A DNA stretch of 64,000 nt from CAKSEI01 sp964403505 (GCA_964403505.1 CAYOFP010000001.1:128636-192635); one strand, 5' to 3'; shown: positions 42,073 to 49,621, counted from the first letter of the stretch. Notes: generated by a model not told the origin, from the letters alone. Made by a program: numbers and translations.

Positions 42073-43191
42073 TTATTTTTTCTTGAAATATTGGTAATAA
42101 TTACATCTTATCATACCGTTGTACAGTCTGCGTTTTTTATCGGCACGCCTTCCGTACATTTTCTCGAAATCCTCACAACCCGAGAGGATATAGATCTGCC
42201 AATTATCGAGAGTCCCGAAGTGACGACCCATATCACGGTATAAGCGCTCTGCTTCCCTCATGTCGAGCAGTCTCATGCCGTACGGCGGATTGCATACGAC
42301 CGTTCCGCGCATGCCGCCCGTCTCTATTTTCAGCGCATCGGCGCAAAAGACCTTGATATACTTGTCCATTCCGGCACGGGAGATATTCGCCTGTGCCTTT
42401 GCGACACAATCGGGGTCGATATCCGAGGCATACGCACGGAAATCGGTATCACGCACCGCCGAGCGCGCCTCGTCGCGTGCGTCGGACCATATCCCCGCAG
42501 GAACAGAAGAAAAATCCTCTGCGGCAAAGGAACGGAATATGCCGGGTGCGGTATTCGTCATAATAAGCGCCGCCTCACACGGTATCGTGCCCGAGCCGCA
42601 CATCGGGTCCCATAACAGCACGTTTTCTCTCGGACGGGCTATTTTGACCATCGCCGCCGCGAGCGTCTCCCGCAGGGGCGCCGCACCTGCCGCAGGACGG
42701 TACCCCCTCTTATGGAGCGCCGTGCCCGATGTGTCTATCATAACCGTCGCCTCGTCACGCAAAATGAAAAATTCGATAGGATATGTAACGCCCGTTTCCT
42801 TGAACCAATCGGTATGATATGTCTTTTTCAGTCGCTCGACCGCCGCTTTTTTGACGATCTTCTGACAGTCGGGGATGCTCGTAAGAGAACTTTTCACTGA
42901 ATGGCCGCTGACGGGAAAAGCATCGTCGCATCCGATCCATTCTTCAAGCGGCAGTGCCTTCGTCCCCTCAAAAAGCTCGTCGAATGTAGCCGCCCGAAAA
43001 CTGCCGAGAGAAATAAAAAGCCGCTCGGCGCACCTGAGCCATAAATTACATCTCGCAACGGCAGTAATATCACCCTCAAAGGTTACTCTGCCGTCAATTG
43101 TCGACAGGCGCTTGTAGCCGAGTGCGTCGATCTCCTCACCCAAAAATTTTTCCAGCCCGAAAAGGCAGGTTGCAACATAGGTATAAGTCAT
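42073..43191 (-). CDS. THUMP-domain class I RNA methyltransferase (RlmL-N/YpsC-like)
   Basis: 372 residues from ATG 43191 (AAAGGAAGAAAA upstream). N-terminal ferredoxin-like/THUMP domain (about 1-155; CLFGLEKFLGEEIDALGY), then a Rossmann methyltransferase domain with the SAM loop LLWDPMCGSGTIPCEAALI and the catalytic NPPY in GTVVCNPPYGMRL. This matches the family of N2-guanine 23S rRNA methyltransferases (RlmL N-terminal half; B. subtilis YpsC). Such enzymes bind rRNA through THUMP. The gene has its own promoter (43220-43248) and is followed by the start of the SLH array on the same strand. The exact target base cannot be told from sequence. Confidence 0.88.
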   Translation of the reverse strand: MTYTYVATCLFGLEKFLGEEIDALGYKRLSTIDGRVTFEGDITAVARCNLWLRCAERLFISLGSFRAATFDELFEGTKALPLEEWIGCDDAFPVSGHSVKSSLTSIPDCQKIVKKAAVERLKKTYHTDWFKETGVTYPIEFFILRDEATVMIDTSGTALHKRGYRPAAGAAPLRETLAAAMVKIARPRENVLLWDPMCGSGTIPCEAALIMTNTAPGIFRSFAAEDFSSVPAGIWSDARDEARSAVRDTDFRAYASDIDPDCVAKAQANISRAGMDKYIKVFCADALKIETGGMRGTVVCNPPYGMRLLDMREAERLYRDMGRHFGTLDNWQIYILSGCEDFEKMYGRRADKKRRLYNGMIRCNYYQYFKKK

Positions 43192-43219
43192 TTTTTCTTC
43201 CTTTGATTTTATTTGCTTT

Positions 43220-43248
43220 AGTATATCACATTTATCACGATAAAGCAA
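43220..43248 (-). promoter_or_regulatory. SigA-type promoter of the methyltransferase gene
   Basis: Minus strand TTGCTT (43248-43243), 17 nt, TATACT (43225-43220). Confidence 0.65.
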
Positions 43249-43250
43249 AG

Positions 43251-43270
43251 AAAAAAGCGCCGAAGCGCTT
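43251..43270 (-). terminator. UUCG-capped terminator
   Basis: Minus strand AAGCGC-TTCG-GCGCTT followed by TTTTC. It ends transcripts entering from the ribbon-helix-helix gene and sits just before the methyltransferase promoter. Confidence 0.7.
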
Positions 43271-43277
43271 GCAAGTC

Positions 43278-43330
43278 TATTATGGGGCTTTGCCCTATAC
43301 CCCACTCAAGGGTTTCACCCTTAAGAATCC
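43278..43330. repeat. 53-bp twin-hairpin repeat, left copy
   Basis: Begins TATTATGGGGCTTTGCCC and contains AAGGGTTTCACCCTT; two short hairpins with 3-nt loops. An inverted copy with about four differences lies at 44186-44238. Confidence 0.8.
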
Positions 43331-43366
43331 CGTAAAAGTAAGTATGAGCAAAACTCTGACATTATT

Positions 43367-43558
43367 TCATTCATCGTTTTTGGCGTCTATGACATTGAAT
43401 TTGTCCATAGAGTATTCAAGCGCCATAGCGATAAGCTCATTTCTGCTCCTGTTTGACTTCACCGCAAGTTCATCGTAAAAGTCCGCAACACGCTTATCGA
43501 CACGAATCGTAAACATAACAGGCTCTGTCTTTTTACTTATATTTATTTGTTCTTCCAT
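43367..43558 (-). CDS. Ribbon-helix-helix (CopG/Arc-like) protein
   Basis: 63 residues. The segment PVMFTIRVDKRVADFYDELA followed by VKSNRSRNELIAMALEYSMD matches the beta-alpha-alpha ribbon-helix-helix fold: a basic, alternating beta strand (FTIRV), helix A, the S-R-S/N-E turn and helix B. Such proteins bind operator DNA as dimers and often act as antitoxins or plasmid-type repressors. No toxin gene is adjacent; the neighbour is a divergent lipoprotein gene. The 118-bp gap between them contains a TTGCAATTA/TAATTACAA inverted repeat that could be its operator. The gene is bracketed with the lipoprotein gene by 53-bp inverted repeats. Confidence 0.8.
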   Translation of the reverse strand: MEEQINISKKTEPVMFTIRVDKRVADFYDELAVKSNRSRNELIAMALEYSMDKFNVIDAKNDE

Positions 43559-43599
43559 AACAACTCCAAAACATCTTTTGTTTAATTATATACCACAAA

Positions 43600-43658
43600 T
43601 TGCAATTACGATATGTTTATTATATGTTGACTATTAAACATAATACGTATATAATTAC
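43600..43658. promoter_or_regulatory. Intergenic inverted repeat and putative promoter between divergent genes
   Basis: TTGCAATTA (43600-43608) faces TAATTACAA (43650-43658) with one mismatch. Between them TTGACT (43627-43632) and TATAAT (43648-43653) form a plus-strand promoter, though with only 15 nt spacing. Confidence 0.4.
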
Positions 43659-43676
43659 AACAAAGGAGCGTTTAAT

Positions 43677-44084
43677 ATGAGGAAAAGAATAATCATTTCA
43701 CTTATATTTGTTTTTGTGCTTTTGTTTTGTAGCTGTAAATCAAAGACCCATGGGGTTTATAAAGTGAACATAACTGCCGAAATATTGATAAATAATTCTG
43801 TTGAAAATGAATGGGAACATATCTATACATACAACGGACAAAAAATCTATAACGGATTTGAATTAACAAAAAAGCTTGAAGATAACGACAATATAACAAT
43901 ATTAATAACCGTCATCGAAAATGATAAATATCCGGATATCGCGCAGGATTATATCTCCATAACAATACAAAGCGGAGAAATCGCATCAAAATGCATAACC
44001 GTATACGAAAACAAAGGAGCATTTAAAGGCAATTGCGCTATTTGGAAATATACTGTTTCGTGTGAATGCGCAAGAGAATTCTAA
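43677..44084 (+). CDS. Small lipoprotein
   Basis: 135 residues with a lipoprotein signal (MRKRIIISLIFVFVLLFCSC; lipobox FCSC). The mature part is beta-rich and polar (EWEHIYTYNGQKIYNGFEL, NITILITVIENDKYPD, SCECAREF at the end), with a few extra Cys. ATG 43677 has AAAGGAGCG upstream. The gene is strikingly A/T-rich compared with its neighbours. It is divergent from the ribbon-helix-helix gene and closed by a terminator at 44111-44142. No family recognised. Confidence 0.7.
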   Translation: MRKRIIISLIFVFVLLFCSCKSKTHGVYKVNITAEILINNSVENEWEHIYTYNGQKIYNGFELTKKLEDNDNITILITVIENDKYPDIAQDYISITIQSGEIASKCITVYENKGAFKGNCAIWKYTVSCECAREF

Positions 44085-44110
44085 CATTCCAATGTATACA
44101 CGCCTATGAA

Positions 44111-44142
44111 AAACAAGCGGATGAAGGTACCACCGCTTGTTT
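44111..44142 (+). terminator. Terminator of the small lipoprotein gene
   Basis: AAACAAGCGG (44111-44120) pairs with CCGCTTGTTT (44133-44142), followed by TTT. Confidence 0.8.
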
Positions 44143-44185
44143 TTTCGCATATTCAGACTTCTGTGCCCAAAATTCCCTATATACA

Positions 44186-44238
44186 GGATTCTTAAGGGTG
44201 AAACCCTTAAGTGGGGCGTGGGGCAAAGCCCCATAATA
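44186..44238. repeat. 53-bp twin-hairpin repeat, right (inverted) copy
   Basis: GGATTCTTAAGGGTGAAACC through CCCCATAATA; inverted partner of 43278-43330. It lies 12 bp past the stop of the DUF4830-type gene and may double as its terminator. Confidence 0.8.
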
Positions 44239-44250
44239 ACAATCCCCCAA

Positions 44251-44742
44251 CTACTTCTTGAATCCGTGGACGAAACCGTTCTTACCCGTATCGACAGAAC
44301 AGATATCGCCTGCGATAACATGGTCGCGCCATATTATGATATTTGCGAGTACCTCGCCATCGTACCCCTCGTAATTTGTCACCTTATATGTATAACGGGT
44401 GACCTTTTTATTTTTGTATTTTGCGAGGTCGAGTCCCTGATTTTTCTGTATCTCGTTATAGCCTATGTACACCTTATCAAAGGTATCGGGTATTTTTATT
44501 TCCTCCTGTTCCTTCGGTTCGCTCTCAACTTCATATCCGAATTGATTTAAGAACTTCACCCTGTCTTCGTTTGTCTTCATTCCCGAATAAACGTATTCTC
44601 CGCCCTCGGCAGGCGCCGCCGTCTGCGTGCTTCCCGCTCCGCTCTCGGGCACAAACGCCACCAGGGCGACGAGCGCCGCAACCGACAGTACCACCGCACC
44701 GACAAATTTAATGCTCGCCGCACGAACAGAACATATAAACAT
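44251..44742 (-). CDS. DUF4830-domain membrane-anchored protein
   Basis: 163 residues: a single membrane helix (FVGAVVLSVAALVALVAFV, about 13-31), an Ala/Ser/Gly linker, then a compact C-terminal domain (about 55-163) with MKTNEDRVKFLNQFGYEV, NQGLDLAKYKNKKVTRYTYK and IIWRDHVIAGDICSVD. This pattern fits DUF4830, a small domain of Clostridia with unknown function. ATG 44742 has ACGGAGGGTTT upstream. Divergent from the yqeG-type gene. Confidence 0.7.
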   Translation of the reverse strand: MFICSVRAASIKFVGAVVLSVAALVALVAFVPESGAGSTQTAAPAEGGEYVYSGMKTNEDRVKFLNQFGYEVESEPKEQEEIKIPDTFDKVYIGYNEIQKNQGLDLAKYKNKKVTRYTYKVTNYEGYDGEVLANIIIWRDHVIAGDICSVDTGKNGFVHGFKK

Positions 44743-44811
44743 AAATAATAAACCCTCCGTTTACAGAATTCGCTGTATCACATACATATTCACGTTTTCT
44801 TCCCAATATGC

Positions 44812-44840
44812 TTGCACTTTACGGTATTTGGTGGTAAAAT
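44812..44840 (+). promoter_or_regulatory. SigA-type promoter of the yqeG-type operon
   Basis: TTGCAC (44812-44817), 17 nt, TAAAAT (44835-44840). Confidence 0.6.
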
Positions 44841-44869
44841 TATATAAAATAATGTAAAAGGAAAGCTTG

Positions 44870-45379
44870 ATGTATAAAAAATTTCTTCCCGACTATTATT
44901 ATGACGCCCTCGCCGATATCACGCCGCAAATGCTGTGTGCGCTCGGTATCAAGGGTCTTGTCATGGACATAGACAATACCATTGTGACATATGATGACCC
45001 TACCCCTACCCCTGCGGCACAGGCATGGTTTGACGCCGTGACCGGGGCAGGGATAAAGATATCGTTCGTTTCAAATAACGAGTGGGACAGAGTAAAGGAA
45101 TTCAATTCCCCGCTCGGTTACCCGGCATACGCCAAAAGCGGAAAACCGTTTATAAAATATGTAAAAAAAGCCATGGACGACATGGGAACAAAAAGAGAGA
45201 ATACCGCACTCATAGGCGACCAGGTATTTACCGATGTGTACGCCGGCAAGCGTGCCGGGCTCACGGTATTTCTCGTAAAGCCGATCAGGGATAAGACCAC
45301 CCTGTTTTTCAGAGCCAAAAGAAGGCTCGAGATACCTGTCCTCAGAGCATACGCAAAAAAGAAAGGTGAAAAAATATGA
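44870..45379 (+). CDS. YqeG-family HAD IIIA-type phosphatase
   Basis: 169 residues from ATG 44870 (AAAAGGAAAGC upstream; a TTG one codon earlier is possible). HAD motif I is VMDIDNTIVTYD (nucleophile Asp and second Asp), motif II is ISFVSNN, motif III Lys in PFIKYVKKA, motif IV ALIGDQVFTDVYAGKRAG. The start PDYYYDALADITPQ is typical of YqeG. These enzymes act on small phosphorylated substrates, in some bacteria phosphatidylglycerophosphate; substrate not known here. Stop overlaps the next start by ATGA, so the three following genes probably form an operon. Confidence 0.85.
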   Translation: MYKKFLPDYYYDALADITPQMLCALGIKGLVMDIDNTIVTYDDPTPTPAAQAWFDAVTGAGIKISFVSNNEWDRVKEFNSPLGYPAYAKSGKPFIKYVKKAMDDMGTKRENTALIGDQVFTDVYAGKRAGLTVFLVKPIRDKTTLFFRAKRRLEIPVLRAYAKKKGEKI

Positions 45380-46227
45380 ATGCAACATTCGGACCTGCAG
45401 GCAACCCAAAGGAGTTTTATGATGCAGGAAACAAAAGCACCATACAGATATTTTCCTGGTTAAAGGACTACGGCCTCGACGCATATGAATACTCGGCAGG
45501 AAAGGGGATCCACGGCTCGCTCGAAACATTTGCCAAAATGGGCGAGGAGGCAAAAAAACACGGCATACTCACATCGTTTCACACGCCGTATTTTATTTCC
45601 CTCTCGGGACTTATCGAGGAAAAGAGGCTGAAAAGCATCGATTATATCAGGCAAAGCCTCGAGGCGGCACGGGCGCTCGGAGCAGACACGATCGTCATCC
45701 ATTCGGGCTCGGCGTCAAAGATAAGCCGGGAAGAGGCGCTCGCCCTCGCAAAGGACACGATGGCACGCACGGTAGACGAGCTGCCCGACGACGGCATCAG
45801 GCTCGGTATCGAAACAATGGGAAAGGTAAATCAGCTCGGCACGCTCGATGAGGTCATCGAGATATGCAAAATAAGCAAGCGGCTCTGCCCCGTTATCGAT
45901 TTCGGTCATCTCAACGCCCGTGACTTCGGCGGTATATTCAAAAACGAGGACGACTATAAGCGTATATTCGATAAGATAGGAGAGGCGCTCGGCGATGAAA
46001 AGGCCAAGCGATTGCACTGCCATTTCTCCAAAATAGAATATACCGTTCCCGGCGGCGAAAAACAGCATCTGACGTTTGACGATACGACATTCGGTCCGGA
46101 GTTTGAGCCACTCGGCGAGGTCATCGCAAAATACGGTCTCTATCCCCGCATTGTATGCGAGTCCGCAGGAACGCAGGCACGTGATGCGCTTTATATGAAA
46201 AGGTACTATAATGAAAGAAAGAATTGA
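45376..46227 (+). CDS. TIM-barrel protein, endonuclease IV/xylose-isomerase-like
   Basis: 283 residues. The sequence has the AP-endonuclease-2 superfamily metal ligands: TSFHTPYF, TIVIHSG, GIETMGK, VIDFGHLNAR, LHCHFSKIEY and RIVCESAG. The first line, NATFGPAGNPKEFYDAGNKS, then DYGLDAYEYSAGKG, matches a subgroup of Nfo-like deoxyribonuclease IV proteins. It may cleave abasic DNA, though sugar isomerases of the same fold cannot be excluded. It overlaps yqeG by 4 bp and the M24 peptidase gene by 17 bp. Confidence 0.75.
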   Translation: MNATFGPAGNPKEFYDAGNKSTIQIFSWLKDYGLDAYEYSAGKGIHGSLETFAKMGEEAKKHGILTSFHTPYFISLSGLIEEKRLKSIDYIRQSLEAARALGADTIVIHSGSASKISREEALALAKDTMARTVDELPDDGIRLGIETMGKVNQLGTLDEVIEICKISKRLCPVIDFGHLNARDFGGIFKNEDDYKRIFDKIGEALGDEKAKRLHCHFSKIEYTVPGGEKQHLTFDDTTFGPEFEPLGEVIAKYGLYPRIVCESAGTQARDALYMKRYYNERKN

Positions 46228-47257
46228 GAAATTACGTGCTTCCCTGCCGCATGGGTGTGACGCCGCACTGATCTGCGACCCGCTGAACCAATTCTATCTC
46301 ACCGGTTTTAACTATACCGACGGCTATGTGATAATCACCGAAGATACCGCCGTGCTTTTCGCCGATTCGAGGTATATCGAGGCGGCGCAGAACACCGCAA
46401 AGGGCGTTGAGGTCAGACTTTATAGATCGTGGGACGATCTGCGCAGTGTGCTCGGCGGATACACCGATATCGCTTTTGAGGATAACTATGTAAAATGCGC
46501 CGAGCTCGATAAATACAAAGAGATTTTTGAAGAAAAAAATTTCCACGGTCTCGGAAATACGCTGACCGAAATACGTGAATGTAAGGATACGCAGGAAAAA
46601 GAATGTATCATAGAAGCACAAAGGATCGCCGAGGCGGCTTTTGACGATCTGCTCGGCAGGATAAATCCCGATATGACAGAAAAGGACGTGGCACTCCACC
46701 TCGAGTTTTACATGAGAAGCCACGGCGCAGACGGCGTCAGCTTTGAGACGATCGCCGTCTCGGGAAAGCACTCGAGCATGCCGCACGGAGTGCCGCAGAA
46801 TATAAAGCTCGAAAAGGGTTTTCTCACTCTCGATTTCGGTGCGTTATATCAGGGATATTGCTCGGATATGACACGCACCATCGTCATCGGCAAGGCGGAC
46901 GACGAAATGAAAAAGGTTTATAATACCGTACTCGAGGCACAGCTGCGTGCTGAGGACGCTCTGCGTGCAGGAGCGATCTGCTCTGATATCGATGCGATCG
47001 CAAGAAAGATCATCGATGCGAAATACCCCGGTACATTCGGCCACGGGCTCGGCCACGGCGTGGGTCTTTATATCCATGAGGAGCCCAGGCTCTCCATGCG
47101 GTGCAATAAGAAATTAGCGTGCGGCAACGTCGTCACGATCGAGCCGGGAATCTACATCCCCGGAAAGTACGGGGTACGCATCGAGGATATGGGTTATATC
47201 ACCGAAAACGGTGCGGAAATACTCACAAACGCCCCGAAAAACCTGATCGAAGTCTGA
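46211..47257 (+). CDS. M24-family Xaa-Pro aminopeptidase
   Basis: 348 residues: N-terminal creatinase-like domain (about 1-125; ALICDPLNQFYLTGFNYTDG) and C-terminal pita-bread catalytic domain. The five metal ligands are seen in LDFGALYQGYCSDMTRT (two Asp), GHGLGHGVGLYIHEEP (His), TIEPGIYIPG (Glu) and VRIEDMG (Glu). It removes N-terminal residues preceding proline. ATG 46211 has AAAAGGTACTATA. The pepP-efp neighbourhood is conserved in Firmicutes. The efp gene follows with its own promoter. Confidence 0.93.
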   Translation: MKERIEKLRASLPHGCDAALICDPLNQFYLTGFNYTDGYVIITEDTAVLFADSRYIEAAQNTAKGVEVRLYRSWDDLRSVLGGYTDIAFEDNYVKCAELDKYKEIFEEKNFHGLGNTLTEIRECKDTQEKECIIEAQRIAEAAFDDLLGRINPDMTEKDVALHLEFYMRSHGADGVSFETIAVSGKHSSMPHGVPQNIKLEKGFLTLDFGALYQGYCSDMTRTIVIGKADDEMKKVYNTVLEAQLRAEDALRAGAICSDIDAIARKIIDAKYPGTFGHGLGHGVGLYIHEEPRLSMRCNKKLACGNVVTIEPGIYIPGKYGVRIEDMGYITENGAEILTNAPKNLIEV

Positions 47258-47273
47258 TTTTTCAAAAAAACAC

Positions 47274-47302
47274 TTGAAAAAATACGCTGTATAGTGTATT
47301 AT
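47274..47302 (+). promoter_or_regulatory. SigA-type promoter of efp
   Basis: TTGAAA (47274-47279), 17 nt, TATTAT (47297-47302). Confidence 0.65.
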
Positions 47303-47346
47303 ATATATGAAAATTTATGTAATTATATTTGATGGAGGATATAACA

Positions 47347-47904
47347 ATGGTAACAGCCGGTGATTTCAAAAACGGTATAACCTTCGAGTCTGAGGGAAAT
47401 GTACTTCAGGTCGTTGAGTTTCAGCATGTAAAACCCGGAAAGGGTGCGGCATTCGTCAGAACAAAGCTTAAGAATGTCATCACAGGTGCTGTGATTGAAA
47501 AATCGTTCAGCCCTACGGACAAATTTGAGAATGCAGTAGTCGAGCGCAGAGAGATGCAGTATCTCTACAATGACGGCGATCTCTACTACTTCATGGATAT
47601 GGACTCCTATGAGCAGATCCCGATCAGCAGCGGTACACTTCAGGACAACTTTAAGTTTGTCAAAGAAAATGATATGTGTAAGGTCGTTTCTTACAAGGGT
47701 AACGTATTCGCAGTAGAACCGCCGATGTTCGTCGAGCTCGAGGTAACCGATACAGACCCCGGCTTTGCAGGAAATACCGCTACAAACGCTCTTAAGCCCG
47801 CTACACTCGAGACAGGTGCGGTCATCAAAGTTCCGCTCTTCATCGAAAAAGGCGAAAAGCTCAAGATCGACACAAGAACAGGCGAATATCTGTCCAGAGC
47901 ATAA
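47347..47904 (+). CDS. efp: Elongation factor P
   Basis: 185 residues, three beta-barrel domains. EF-P enters the ribosomal E site and rescues stalling at polyproline. The N-terminus MVTAGDFKNGITFE and the loop FQHVKPGKGAAFVRTKLKN carry the position (Lys of PGKG) that is modified or acts unmodified. The C-terminus ends KLKIDTRTGEYLSRA. ATG 47347 is preceded by GATGGAGGATATAAC; an in-frame start 6 codons earlier is discarded. The stop codon lies at the very edge of the nested palindrome described next. Confidence 0.97.
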   Translation: MVTAGDFKNGITFESEGNVLQVVEFQHVKPGKGAAFVRTKLKNVITGAVIEKSFSPTDKFENAVVERREMQYLYNDGDLYYFMDMDSYEQIPISSGTLQDNFKFVKENDMCKVVSYKGNVFAVEPPMFVELEVTDTDPGFAGNTATNALKPATLETGAVIKVPLFIEKGEKLKIDTRTGEYLSRA

Positions 47905-48173
47905 GCATAGGAGAACAATCCGAACCCGCCTGAAAGAGCAGAATTTCGGCGCTTTTCGGATTGTCGTTATTGCAAGGCAAAGCCTTGCGGCTTCCTCCGC
48001 ACCGAAAATCACTCTAAATTCTGCGCTTTCAGGTCGAAGAATTTTAACGGAGCGGATTTTTGTCTGTGCGAGGCACAAAACGCAGTGAATCCTATCGGAT
48101 TCACGAGTATTTTAACAAAGCAGAGGCGGAAATCCGTCCGTTAAAATCGGGTTCGGATTATCCTCCTATGCTT
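47903..48173. repeat. Nested palindromic element (MITE-like) after efp
   Basis: The outer arms, 47903-47928 and 48148-48173, are inverted copies (24 of 26 bases). Inside are two further inverted repeats: 47929-47946 with 48016-48033 (17 of 18), and 48041-48059 with 48129-48146, the latter enclosing the small hairpin GTGAATCC/GGATTCAC. The whole could fold as a two-branched cruciform. Bases 47941-48007 match, inverted, the last tandem repeat copy at 6365-6431. No protein-coding capacity is apparent, and with the hairpin at 48185-48207 this explains the whole gap between efp and the CD1247-type gene. Confidence 0.75.
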
Positions 48174-48184
48174 AACGAAAAATC

Positions 48185-48207
48185 GACCTGCACCGTCGGT
48201 GCAGGTC
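48185..48207 (+). terminator. Hairpin upstream of the CD1247-type gene
   Basis: GACCTGCACC, loop GTC, GGTGCAGGTC, then ATTTTATA. Probable terminator of the efp transcript, 29 bp before the next start. Confidence 0.65.
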
Positions 48208-48235
48208 ATTTTATAAATCGAAGGGAGAATTTCAT

Positions 48236-48706
48236 ATGGAAACGATAATCAAAAAGGTGGCTCATCTCAAAGGGATGATCGAGGGCATGGAGCTCGACAC
48301 TGATAAAAAGGAAGCGAAACTCATTTCTGCGATCGCCGATATCCTCGAGGATCTGACGGACGAGCTTGCACTCATGCAGGAGGAAGCGGCTGAAATGTCC
48401 GACTATGTCGACGAGCTCGACTGTGACCTCGGCGAGGTCGAGGAATACCTCTGGGATGATGACGAGGACGAGTTCTGCTGCGACGGCGACTGCGACGATT
48501 GCGACGAGGACTGCGAATTTGTAGATGACAGCTTTGTACAGGCGGAATGCCCGGATTGCGGAGAAAAATTCTGCTTTGAGGCAGACTGCGACCCCGAGAA
48601 CATCGTATGCCCCAACTGCGGCGGACACTTCACATGTGTGTGCCAGTGCGACGATGAAGACGCAGACTGCAACGATTGCGTCAAACTCAAGGACGACGAA
48701 CAATAA
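48236..48706 (+). CDS. CD1247-type acidic zinc-ribbon protein
   Basis: 156 residues. Residues about 1-70 match the CD1247 N-terminal domain (KKVAHLKGMIEGMELD, AIADILEDLTDELALMQEE), a helical segment common in Clostridia and often next to efp. Residues 75-105 are extremely acidic with Cys interspersed. Then ECPDCGEKFCFEADCDPENI and CPNCGGHFTCVCQC make a zinc ribbon (two CPxCG pairs) and the tail is again Asp/Cys-rich. Predicted isoelectric point is very low. Function unknown; a metal-binding or nucleoid-linked role is a guess only. ATG 48236 has GAAGGGAG upstream. Confidence 0.75.
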   Translation: METIIKKVAHLKGMIEGMELDTDKKEAKLISAIADILEDLTDELALMQEEAAEMSDYVDELDCDLGEVEEYLWDDDEDEFCCDGDCDDCDEDCEFVDDSFVQAECPDCGEKFCFEADCDPENIVCPNCGGHFTCVCQCDDEDADCNDCVKLKDDEQ

Positions 48707-48718
48707 TCCATGATTTTA

Positions 48719-48756
48719 AAAAATCCCTGCTGACTGTGTCGGCAGGGATTTTTTTG
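48719..48756 (+). terminator. Terminator of the CD1247-type gene
   Basis: AAATCCCTGCTGAC pairs with GTCGGCAGGGATTT (one G-T), followed by TTTTTG. Confidence 0.85.
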
Positions 48757-48769
48757 TAAAAGGAGACGA

Positions 48770-49141
48770 TTATAGGAATTTATTCATAGATTCTTTCAGA
48801 TGACATACTTCACTTCGTATGTTCTTATTTCTTATCTTCATTTTGTGATACAAGGCATATCCTATCCCGCATCCGGCAAATACGATACACAAAAAAGCGA
48901 TAAGACCCTTTTTCATGTCATTCGTGCACAGGCACAAAGCAAATGCGCCTGCCAGTGTCGAAATAGCGATACTCGTGCGAAATGTCCGTGCGGGAGTGCG
49001 CTCATCGATCATTCCGGCCAGATCGTCCGGATGTTGAAACTCTATATCACACGCAGGACAGCACCAGAATATCCTGCGTTTTTTCATATAATTGCCGAGT
49101 CGTTTATTTCCGCATAAGGGACAACAAAAATTATCAGTCAA
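48770..49141 (-). CDS. Zinc-ribbon membrane protein, small
   Basis: From TTG 49141 the protein is 123 residues: a zinc ribbon first (CCPLCG and CCPACD, with MKKRRIFW between), then HPDDLAGMIDERTPA, two membrane helices (SIAISTLAGAFALCLC, LIAFLCIVFAGCGIGYAL) and a basic tail. TTG 49141 is chosen because GGAGAACAGG lies in front of it; the frame continues open to ATG 49222, but that ATG sits inside a perfect hairpin arm (49170-49225) with no ribosome site. It resembles other Clostridia zinc-ribbon membrane proteins of unknown function and shares the theme with the gene at 49622-49939. Confidence 0.6.
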   Translation of the reverse strand: MTDNFCCPLCGNKRLGNYMKKRRIFWCCPACDIEFQHPDDLAGMIDERTPARTFRTSIAISTLAGAFALCLCTNDMKKGLIAFLCIVFAGCGIGYALYHKMKIRNKNIRSEVCHLKESMNKFL

Positions 49142-49169
49142 TTCACCTGTTCTCCATAAGAAAATCAAG

Positions 49170-49225
49170 GCAATGCCGCATAGATCCAACGGCGCAATTA
49201 CACCGTCAGATTTATGCGGCATTGC
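49170..49225. other. Hairpin upstream of the zinc-ribbon gene
   Basis: GCAATGCCGCATA (49170-49182) and its perfect inverse at 49213-49225. On the plus strand a TTTTATCTAATT follows. Terminator for an unknown plus-strand transcript or a protein-binding palindrome. Confidence 0.5.
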
Positions 49226-49310
49226 TTTTATCTAATTATACTTCTTTTTTGGAATTATGTCAATACTAATATGGATTATAATTCTAAAAAAGAATTATTG
49301 GCGGTATGAT

Positions 49311-49589
49311 ATGAAGATACGAAAACTCCCATTGGGCAACTGTAATATGGTCGGAGCGAATATTGAAAAAATAAGAAAAGCGAAAGGCTTAAAGCAAAAG
49401 GACTTTATCGCACAGATCCAGGCAAGCGGCCTCGATATCAACCCGACAAGCTACTCCAAATTGGAGGGACAGGTGCGGAACGCAACGGATAAGGAAATAT
49501 TTATTATTGCAAAGCTCCTCGGCGTAACCACGGATACGTTATTTCACCATTCCGATGACGACCCGCACAGCGAGACACCCCGGGAATAA
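49311..49589 (+). CDS. XRE-family helix-turn-helix regulator
   Basis: 92 residues. Residues about 14-75 form a Cro/C1-type helix-turn-helix: VGANIEKIRKAKGLKQKDF, then LDINPTSYSKLEGQVRNATD (recognition helix SYSKLEG), IFIIAKLLGVTTDTLF. The loop between helices two and three is longer than in the phage repressors, as in many Clostridia members. ATG 49311 is used; the ribosome site GGCGG is weak. An A/T-rich palindrome, AATTCTAAAAAAGAATT, just upstream (49281-49297) may be an autoregulatory operator. The tail (HHSDDDPHSETPRE) is polar. Confidence 0.8.
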   Translation: MKIRKLPLGNCNMVGANIEKIRKAKGLKQKDFIAQIQASGLDINPTSYSKLEGQVRNATDKEIFIIAKLLGVTTDTLFHHSDDDPHSETPRE

Positions 49590-49621
49590 AAGCCATCGGC
49601 ATTTTCACGGGGTGTACCATC

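Noticed and set aside
43367..44084. Toxin-antitoxin module
   Set aside because: The ribbon-helix-helix protein could be an antitoxin, but the partner is an exported lipoprotein in divergent orientation, not a RelE/MazF-type toxin.
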